64,000 nucleotides of DNA, taken from Tritrichomonas musculus. Its lineage: Eukaryota > Parabasalia > Tritrichomonadida > Tritrichomonadidae. Below the pieces are notes generated by a model, which did no database searches, was not told the DNA's origin, and was given only the letters and a program-made list of their open reading frames with translations. Shown piece after piece: positions 58,701 to 64,000 of this stretch (positions are counted from its first letter, which is position 1; each line of letters starts with the position of its first letter). The translations under genes and the position numbers were made by a program. The stretch spans positions 124,001 through 188,000 of the forward strand of contig JAPFFF010000079.1 in NCBI GenBank assembly GCA_039105265.1. Direction: 5' to 3'.

Positions 58701-60498
58701 ATCGTGTTGATATTTTATTATACTTGTGTACAAGTTTGATGATCTCTTGTTGAGCTGTGTTAATTGCATCATAAAGAACAGTTTTGCCACTTGGTTTGAT
58801 TTCTTTCAATTTTGAAATGAATTCAGATGTCATGGCTGTTAATGGTTGAAGAATTTTGACTTCTGAACCAAAGCTGATCAATCCATAAAACGATGAAACT
58901 CGAAGTGAAAACGACTGCTTGACAAGTGCTTTTAAAAATTCAGATGCAAGCATTGCTCTTGTTTCTTCACCATTATGTGCATTTCCTCCTTCTAATTTCC
59001 ATTTCATTGATGCTGATTCATCAAAGCAAATGAAGATGATTTGATCAACTTGGTTTCTATTAACCAATGAGAAAACTTCTTCTTTAGTTTCAACATTCAC
59101 CATACGAGCAAGTTCTTCAATGTTGATTTCTTCTTTTTTTCCTTTGTTTGGATCTATTATTAACACAAAGTTTTCTTTCTCTGGAACTTCTTTAATGAAA
59201 AGCATGACATTTTTTTCGTCTTTTTGGCGAATAAACGTTGGATAGAAAATGTAATGAAGAGATAAAGGCGCAACTGGCTTGAATGTTGTAACTGTTGCAA
59301 AAAAGTTTTCTATTCTATCAAAAGAAAGATCCATTACCATAGCTTTAAAATCTGGATTGATTGTATCTGCTGTCCAAACAATCACATGTTGCTGCTGTTT
59401 TGTATTTGCGCAGTATCTGGCAAATTCTTTCATTTCTTTGCAATCATTTTCATTTTGTGTGTCAAGCTCGAATATTTTGAGGTATTCATTGGTGAGAATC
59501 ATATCAAAAATTGACATGAAATTCAATGTGTATTCAAAAACATCTTCATTTTTAACTTTGGTCGGAAGCATTGATCTGAATAAGGTGTATAATGGAGCGG
59601 TTATGGCCAAAATATTCAAATATGTGATCGGCCTCTTCTCAATTAATCGATAAAGATTAACAACAAGTGGCGCAAACCGTGTAATTTTAGCAAGAACAAG
59701 TAGAATGTGCTCACTTTTTAGACCCCCATGATACATGTACCCTAAAAATGATGCTATTTGCATCTGACCTGCTATTGATGATGATTTTAAAAATGGTGAT
59801 AAAATTTCTTTTCTTTTTGTGTCGGAACATGAGCATGGTTCTTCAATTATTTCGTCTATAGAATATGGTTCTTTTGGTTTGTTGGTAACAATGACATATA
59901 TATTATCAAATGAAATACTATCTGGATTTATATAATAATCTAGGAGAGTCCCTGATTTGAAATGAACTCCCCCGGGTAGAAATAAATGTAGATCGAATTC
60001 TGATTTGGAGTCAATTTGAGGATAATTTGAAACTAGATCTTTAATCTCATCATATACATTTGTATAGCTGGAATTGAGAGAAAAGTACATTCTATTGCCA
60101 TGTAACATTGAATCTGATGTAGCCGTTGTGTATATTGTAAATTGATATCTAAATCCTTTTCTGTTTTGATTATATTCGGGTCGATGTAAAAGTGAAGATG
60201 AAACTAAATTTTCTACTTCTTTTTTCTTAACGTTTTCTTTGAAATCTTGTTCTAAATCCATCACATCTGAAGAAGCGTCGTTGGTATCCGTTAATAAAAT
60301 TAAAACATAGTCTGGATTTGTAATGTTATTTCGAATTAAATCGTTATCATCTAAAAATCGTCCCCTAAATACTATTTTTGTAACTTTTTCACCTGAATGT
60401 TCATTTACAAGATTTATAAAACTAGAAACTGTTATATTTCTATTAACTCTTATCATATCTATTTTACCTTCATTAATTCGATATTTAATTAAAGGCAT
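55759..60498 (-). CDS. Ubiquitin-like/vWA/UEV/double-kinase fusion protein
   Basis: A 1579-residue multidomain protein with intact frame. Residues 1-72 are ubiquitin-like (VTKIVFRGRFLDDNDLI); 115-207 may be a second ubiquitin-like fold. About 485-660 is a von Willebrand A domain with a metal site DESAS (493-497), Thr573 and TDGED (611-615). About 735-890 is an E2 ubiquitin-conjugating fold with LPSNYPYEPPRF and HPN (823-825), but Leu833 sits where the catalytic Cys is expected, so it is UEV-like. Kinase 1 (about 947-1224) has GSGSFG, Lys983 and HSDLKPEN, but DFD for DFG. Kinase 2 (about 1293-1555) has Lys1323, HNDLKPSN, DFG and APE, but lacks the third loop glycine. The mix suggests a scaffold linking ubiquitin-type binding to phosphorylation. 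No signal peptide or membrane segment. Confidence 0.85.
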   Translation of the reverse strand: MPLIKYRINEGKIDMIRVNRNITVSSFINLVNEHSGEKVTKIVFRGRFLDDNDLIRNNITNPDYVLILLTDTNDASSDVMDLEQDFKENVKKKEVENLVSSSLLHRPEYNQNRKGFRYQFTIYTTATSDSMLHGNRMYFSLNSSYTNVYDEIKDLVSNYPQIDSKSEFDLHLFLPGGVHFKSGTLLDYYINPDSISFDNIYVIVTNKPKEPYSIDEIIEEPCSCSDTKRKEILSPFLKSSSIAGQMQIASFLGYMYHGGLKSEHILLVLAKITRFAPLVVNLYRLIEKRPITYLNILAITAPLYTLFRSMLPTKVKNEDVFEYTLNFMSIFDMILTNEYLKIFELDTQNENDCKEMKEFARYCANTKQQQHVIVWTADTINPDFKAMVMDLSFDRIENFFATVTTFKPVAPLSLHYIFYPTFIRQKDEKNVMLFIKEVPEKENFVLIIDPNKGKKEEINIEELARMVNVETKEEVFSLVNRNQVDQIIFICFDESASMKWKLEGGNAHNGEETRAMLASEFLKALVKQSFSLRVSSFYGLISFGSEVKILQPLTAMTSEFISKLKEIKPSGKTVLYDAINTAQQEIIKLVHKYNKISTRYPNARHRIIVITDGEDNKSKSSPVELVNELIKNDIVVDTVLVSLVEKSEGCCAISKLTGGLCFMPKNLEDGIEIFEQEAFLNIKMRHMNPLPYNDQITEEIFINETEDINNKYLQYPPNQMIINANSNVALATPMYMSYISLMKKIETFRFMRAFIELNIIAKNPNPDSYIVYSLYSTPEEWRIFIKGPKNTPFTDKWLNLYMVLPSNYPYEPPRFRFLTIPFHPNISSEGTVLFSLNDRDYTFSLGIDSIITGIINLLKKPEENYAINRKAIELYNKNNGEFEKRQQEGITGCNDYHEYLQDVKIYNEIPDNIDVPEEDRSISRVVSITNEAVNNEALKQGQVQNKFLLDINDYENEEQLGSGSFGYVFLVNEKSTSNKFAAKIPKRVNGMDDSIDYVKQVNVIANFNHGAITKLYGYCLNDFNGNDKRVIIMEYISNGDLESIINDERNTIKREGWDDTQKLIVLYGIAAGMDYSVSYGITHSDLKPENILMTNHLLPKISDFDSARLESEEYRQSFNRSGFDLLSPLYMAPEILLVSNYERFAEKSDVYSYSMIAYQVITLLVPFPGIKEHDLYEKITQGTRPFIPGETPPHYANLIISCWKPEPERRPTFKQIVNMLKSDEFLNDKRIDRERFERYVNYLDNYKSTVTESKLIRPIRHVDQFKNGNNNDVVDEVLVHSSAMNINIINLEDFKKENEIGNGRYSQVFRIEQKKDRFIFAAKISLELVSSEVSRNILSELTIMKGLNHPSVLKFVGYSPVNFENQRKPTIVTEYAWNGSLQDVIDNATSHNKFDDTKRLIAIFGIAAGMAYLHKHSILHNDLKPSNILLDERFYPKIADFGFSQNEMATERLSSESITIKGTPSYVAPEIWSDQKYSKASDVYSFGILLYELAFMKRAFQGLKPVQIGFKVSQNDRPYLPFLTTNVYKSLIKKCWAQNPQNRPTFNEILNELKKSKYITKNVKHDDFMKYVQLIENSV

Positions 60499-60688
60499 GT
60501 TTGATCAAATTTTTAGTTTAATTGATAGCAACTTTTTCAATGGTAAAGAAAATTTGATGATTTTTTGATATTGAAATGATTAATTCTCAAAATTAAAACA
60601 TCCACTTATTATGAAATCAATCATATTCAATCCAATCCGTTTCAAAGAATATCAAAAATGGATCATAGCAGAATTTCAATTATATATA

Positions 60689-61526
60689 GAGGAGGGTCAA
60701 CTTATTTTTAACAAAAAAACTCATAGTATAATTGGTTTTGATTTTTCATAAGTACATATAATATTTAATATAATATATAATAGTTTTTCTATCTAAAATA
60801 TCTCTATAATTTATTTATATTATTGAGATAAAAACGTTTTATTCAAAATTAATCCAATTTGAATGACTATTCAAATATTTTTTTCTCTCAATTTTTTCTT
60901 TTCAAATTTTAGAATTATAGTTTTACAAATTTTTCTTGATGGGATATTAATATTTTATAAATATTCTTGCGTATTTAATCATGTATATAGATTTAGAAAA
61001 TAATTACTCATACGGTATTTTAAATCAATTTATATATTTACTTGGGAGAATGTATAAAACTAATGATCGAGTGTAATTTATCATGACTCTAATAAAATAT
61101 TGGTAGTTGGGATTTGAGATTTAGTCGAATAAATAGATTTATTATACGCATATATATCTAATATATTGTTTTTGAATGATTTGGTGTGTTGAATTTGGGG
61201 CAATGTTTGATTTAATAGCATCAGTAAATATTTCAAAAAACTGATTATATCTCAGCCATTTTGTAAAAATATTGAATCTCGACTGGTTTATTCTAATTAT
61301 ATTAGCGGATACTTTTAAATCATCATTTGATCTATCTTGAATTATTTGAAATTGAGAATCTCCAGTTTTCATCGATTGCCCTTAATCAAATCATAAAAGT
61401 AATATTTATATATAATTATTTTTATATTATTTATAAATAAAATAAAATTTTGAATTTATTAATTAAATAACGCAAAAAAAGGCAAACAATTAGAAAAAAT
61501 TGCCCATTCAATTAGTTGACCTCCTC
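60689..61526. mobile_element. Possible 838-bp element with short terminal inverted repeats
   Basis: GAGGAGGGTCAACT at 60689-60702 is complementary to AGTTGACCTCCTC at 61514-61526 with one base missing, and both lie beside TATATA runs on the outer side. GC-rich words of this kind are rare in the local AT-rich DNA, so a chance pair is unlikely. The interior encodes no recognisable transposase. It may be an internally deleted DNA transposon or MITE, or a regulatory inverted repeat. Confidence 0.3.
61142..61372 (-). CDS. Doubtful 76-codon frame
   Basis: An ATG frame with a normal residue mix (MKTGDSQFQIIQDRSNDDLK, later KWLRYNQFFEIFTDAIKSN), not the hydrophobic or Lys/Asn bias of chance frames here. 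It lies inside a possible inverted-repeat element. No family is recognised; it could be a relic of an element gene or chance. Confidence 0.25.
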   Translation of the reverse strand: MKTGDSQFQIIQDRSNDDLKVSANIIRINQSRFNIFTKWLRYNQFFEIFTDAIKSNIAPNSTHQIIQKQYIRYICV

Positions 61527-61689
61527 TTTATATATGTAAAAGTTAAGTGGGAATTGAAAAAATTAAAATTATGTGTTAGAAAAAGTTGAAAATATTGAAT
61601 AACATTTTTCAATTTTTTCAATCAAAAAATAATTCTTACGTTAATTTTGATGGTATTTGACGTTTATATAAATTTTATATAAATTATAT

Positions 61690-61695
61690 TCATAT
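61690..61695 (+). promoter_or_regulatory. Initiator-like TCATAT
   Basis: Fits TCAY(T/A), with its A 13 bases before the ATG at 61705. A second, poorer copy (TCATCT) follows directly. Confidence 0.4.
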
Positions 61696-61704
61696 CATCT
61701 TTCC

Positions 61705-63603
61705 ATGACCGATTATTCGATACCAGGTGCCCTCTCTAAGTCATTTGATACAGACAAGAACCACAGAGCCCATACTATATTTACTGAATATGATCGATAC
61801 AGAAATAATTTTTTCAAAGATTTACATTCTACAATCAACGATACTGATTATTTGGTTTCTATTGCAAATGTTGTCGACGCCAACAAGTATTTACGTCAAA
61901 CTCCCCCGCATAAAGTTAAGAATTGTCCAAAAGTTGAGCTGACTCCTGATCTTAAAGAAATGTTCAAAACCTCAAATCCTAGAGATGAGAGAAATGCTCG
62001 ATACCGAGAAAAGAATCCATCATTTCGTCTTCCTGATACCAGAAAATATACATTCAGAATGGCACTTGCTAAAAAAGGAAATAATACATCAAAAAAAGTT
62101 AATAGGTATCCTTTATATCATCCAAAAGGTGTCAAAAGTAAGTCTGAGAAGTATCTCTATTTATATGATGATGAAAATTCAAATTCTAATTCTAATCTAT
62201 ATGATATGACTGGATATTCTCCCAAAAATTATTCATATCAAAATACAGCACATCAAAACACAGATAATACTTCATATGAAAATAGTATCCAGTCAGATGA
62301 TGGATTAGAAGATACAAGTGGCAATAAAATGCATTTTTACCAATTTTCTTCTCAAAATAATGAAGCTGAAAATAAAGAGATTATTAATGAAAATCAAAAT
62401 CACTTGAAATTAGAAGAAGAAGAAACGCCAGATAATAGTCCTATTGTTCATGATTCTAGCGAAAATGCAATTTTGCAAGCTGCTGATGAAATTCTAAATT
62501 CGTTATCAAAAGGATCTGAAATAAATGATGCAGAACTTCAACCAAAAGCCGAATTAGATGAAGTTTTTGAAGAAGAAGAGGAAGAAATCACTGATGATGA
62601 ACAATATTCTATCCAAAAGCGCGTTACATTTGGAGTAAATTCAAATGAACAAAATAATTATGATCTTCTTGATACACGTCCTGCCAATTGTGGAAATTCA
62701 CCTGATGGAAGTGCAGATTTTGTTATGTCAATATCTGCTCCTAATTTTTTGAATTATTGTTCTAACAAATATGGATTCATTATTTCTGAATTTTCTTCAG
62801 TTCCTCATGAAGAGTTTGAACTTATGGGTAAAAATGGATTTAATTGGGTTTATATCAAGGATCTTCCTCAATATTCAAGTCTTCAATCATTTATACCTGC
62901 TTTTCATCAAGCCCAGCTTAAAATATTAATTGATTACGATGAAACAGTTGACCAAATATTTGCTGATGGAATTATATTTAAACAAAAAGTTGCTGAAAAA
63001 GATCGTATCAGATATTCAAATAAAGTTCTGATTAGTCCCATTGAATCGGAATATGCCGACTATTTTTATGATGAAAGACCAATTAATTTTTTACGAAATC
63101 AAGATCCTGTTTCTTTTATGAAATGCATTCAAGAAGGAGGAATTGAAAAGCAAAGGAAAATTATTAGATTCGTTTCAACCGATGGTTTGTCATTTAATGA
63201 AAGATCGGAAGTAACAGCAGCAGCAATGCTTTTAATGCTTCCAGGAATGAGAATCATTAATATAGATGACATTCAAATTCTTGAACGTCTTCGGCCACTT
63301 ATTGAACAAACAGTTATTTGGAATGGCGTTTTTGAATATGTCAACTTTACCTCAAATGGAAATATGTGTTCATGGAAATATTCCCGTGGAATTCATCATT
63401 TATTAATTGCTGCTAACTTTGATATTCCTCAAACAACTGGGCATATAATATGTAATGATTGTCCTGATGTTAGAGATGGTGAAAAAGTTAAGTTTATTGA
63501 TATACTGACTGAAACCAAATATTTCAGAGAGCTAATTGAAGTTCAAACCAAAGGATTATGTGTCATTTTATACGAGTATGAAGCTCAAATATTTGAATAT
63601 TAG
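61705..63603 (+). CDS. Disordered N-terminus fused to a degenerate GH13/4F2hc-like domain
   Basis: A 632-residue protein. Residues 1-310 are polar, with Asn/Ser runs and an acidic stretch (DEVFEEEEEEITDDEQ). From about 330 the sequence is compact and resembles an alpha-amylase superfamily barrel that lost its catalytic residues: MGKNGFNWVYIKDLPQYSSL with QAQLKILIDYD like the beta3-alpha3 part, then MLLMLPGMRIINIDDI and LERLRPLI, then a beta-rich end (VNFTSNGNMCSWKY, HLLIAANFD, KFIDILTETK, LCVILYEYE) like the C-terminal domain of GH13 and SLC3A2. Inactive relatives act as transporter partners, but here no membrane segment is seen. This reading is by pattern only. An initiator-like TCATAT lies 13 bases upstream. 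Confidence 0.72.
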   Translation: MTDYSIPGALSKSFDTDKNHRAHTIFTEYDRYRNNFFKDLHSTINDTDYLVSIANVVDANKYLRQTPPHKVKNCPKVELTPDLKEMFKTSNPRDERNARYREKNPSFRLPDTRKYTFRMALAKKGNNTSKKVNRYPLYHPKGVKSKSEKYLYLYDDENSNSNSNLYDMTGYSPKNYSYQNTAHQNTDNTSYENSIQSDDGLEDTSGNKMHFYQFSSQNNEAENKEIINENQNHLKLEEEETPDNSPIVHDSSENAILQAADEILNSLSKGSEINDAELQPKAELDEVFEEEEEEITDDEQYSIQKRVTFGVNSNEQNNYDLLDTRPANCGNSPDGSADFVMSISAPNFLNYCSNKYGFIISEFSSVPHEEFELMGKNGFNWVYIKDLPQYSSLQSFIPAFHQAQLKILIDYDETVDQIFADGIIFKQKVAEKDRIRYSNKVLISPIESEYADYFYDERPINFLRNQDPVSFMKCIQEGGIEKQRKIIRFVSTDGLSFNERSEVTAAAMLLMLPGMRIINIDDIQILERLRPLIEQTVIWNGVFEYVNFTSNGNMCSWKYSRGIHHLLIAANFDIPQTTGHIICNDCPDVRDGEKVKFIDILTETKYFRELIEVQTKGLCVILYEYEAQIFEY

Positions 63604-64000
63604 CTTAAACCAAATAATATTTAAAAAAAGAAAAATTAAAAAAAAAATTACGAAAAATATTTTTTTTTTTATAATTATTATCTTTCATACCTCACATAAT
63701 CATTAGTGATGCAAAGGTAATTCTGAATGAAATCCCAAATGTAAGTATGAATTGAATTAAAAAAATCTTTTTAAAAAATAATTAAAAGAAAGTGATTAAT
63801 TTTGTATTATAAAAGTTTATATATGGTCCTATATGATTATTATGCAAAAACTGAGAACAAATTTTTAAGTCAGATTAAGTAAATGAAAAAATAGTTGTTT
63901 TTACTTGGCCGTTTTCTAGTATGTATGTAAAGGTTTAAAACATTGAATTTGAATATATAACATTTTGTTCTTTTATTCTCCATTTTTAATAAATGAATAT
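63604..64000. other. AT-rich window end without genes
   Basis: AT-rich DNA with T and A runs. No gene, repeat or RNA is supported up to the window edge. Confidence 0.55.

Larger units (their letters stand above)
60499..61704. other. Long divergent spacer
   Basis: About 1.2 kb of AT-rich DNA between divergent genes. It holds a possible terminal-inverted-repeat element and a doubtful small frame, both listed separately. Nothing else is recognisable. Confidence 0.5.

Noticed and set aside
55759-60498. Reading the E2 domain of the giant protein as an active ubiquitin-conjugating enzyme
   Set aside because: The expected catalytic Cys position is Leu833, and no other cysteine sits in that loop.
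1-64000. tRNA, rRNA or CRISPR arrays
   Set aside because: I looked for tRNA-like T-loop sequences, rRNA blocks and regular repeat-spacer arrays and saw none. A dedicated scan with a tRNA finder could still find a tRNA in the AT-rich spacers.

Overview
The window looks like nuclear DNA of a parabasalid protist, most likely a Tritrichomonas-type trichomonad. The reasons are: very AT-rich spacers; long uninterrupted genes with no intron that I can support; BspA-type leucine-rich repeats (the S-V-T-S-I-G-x-x-A-F-x-G-C-x-S-L pattern); TKL-type protein kinases fused to coiled coils or LRRs; Sel1-repeat proteins; a Pmp-like surface protein; a chaperonin 10 with a short hydrogenosome-type presequence; an eroded mariner transposase; and initiator-like TCAY(T/A) sites just upstream of several start codons. 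The species itself is inferred.

Layout. Positions 1-5444 are gene-poor: low-complexity AT DNA, a block of older less AT-rich DNA, a 304-bp inverted-repeat element abutting a mariner remnant, and a heavily decayed + strand coding stretch. From 5445 the region is gene-dense: a coiled-coil kinase, a BTB/discoidin-type protein, condensin II subunit D3, an alpha/beta hydrolase, an axonemal-type repeat protein, an Asn-rich coiled-coil protein, an IQCH-like protein, ethanolamine-phosphate cytidylyltransferase, a secreted thioredoxin-fold protein, a low-complexity protein, a lysophospholipid acyltransferase, an LRR kinase, chaperonin 10, an EF-hand protein, glycogen phosphorylase, a KANSL2/INO80D-type zinc-finger protein, a membrane-anchored WD40 protein, a CS-Sel1 membrane protein, two small proteins and a CHL1/DDX11 helicase. 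Positions 46400-55217 hold a broken kinase-Sel1 gene, a large Pmp-like surface protein with a minisatellite stalk, and a BspA-like protein. The right end holds the most unusual gene, a 1579-residue protein with ubiquitin-like, von Willebrand A, E2/UEV and two kinase domains (55759-60498), and a protein whose C-terminal half resembles a degenerate GH13/4F2hc fold.

How the genes relate. No operon logic is visible; neighbours appear independently transcribed, some from very short divergent spacers (13108-13176, 39797-39854). Loose themes are chromosome structure (condensin D3, CHL1 helicase, zinc-finger protein), phospholipid synthesis (cytidylyltransferase, acyltransferase), the flagellum (axonemal repeat protein, IQCH-like protein, EF-hand protein), glycogen use, and a TKL kinase family. 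The three kinase genes share a helical segment just after the kinase domain (acidic residues then a D-E-L-x-x-Y-I-D-like stretch in two of them), which suggests recent expansion with swapping of the accessory domains.

Candidate for a new system: the ubiquitin-like/vWA/UEV/double-kinase protein. Its E2 domain keeps H-P-N but has Leu at the expected cysteine position, and both kinase domains carry altered motifs. It reads as a scaffold joining ubiquitin and phosphorylation signalling. Its stop codon is followed within 3 nt by a 39-nt A tract, then by a 223-bp terminal-inverted-repeat element that also has an A tract on its far side.
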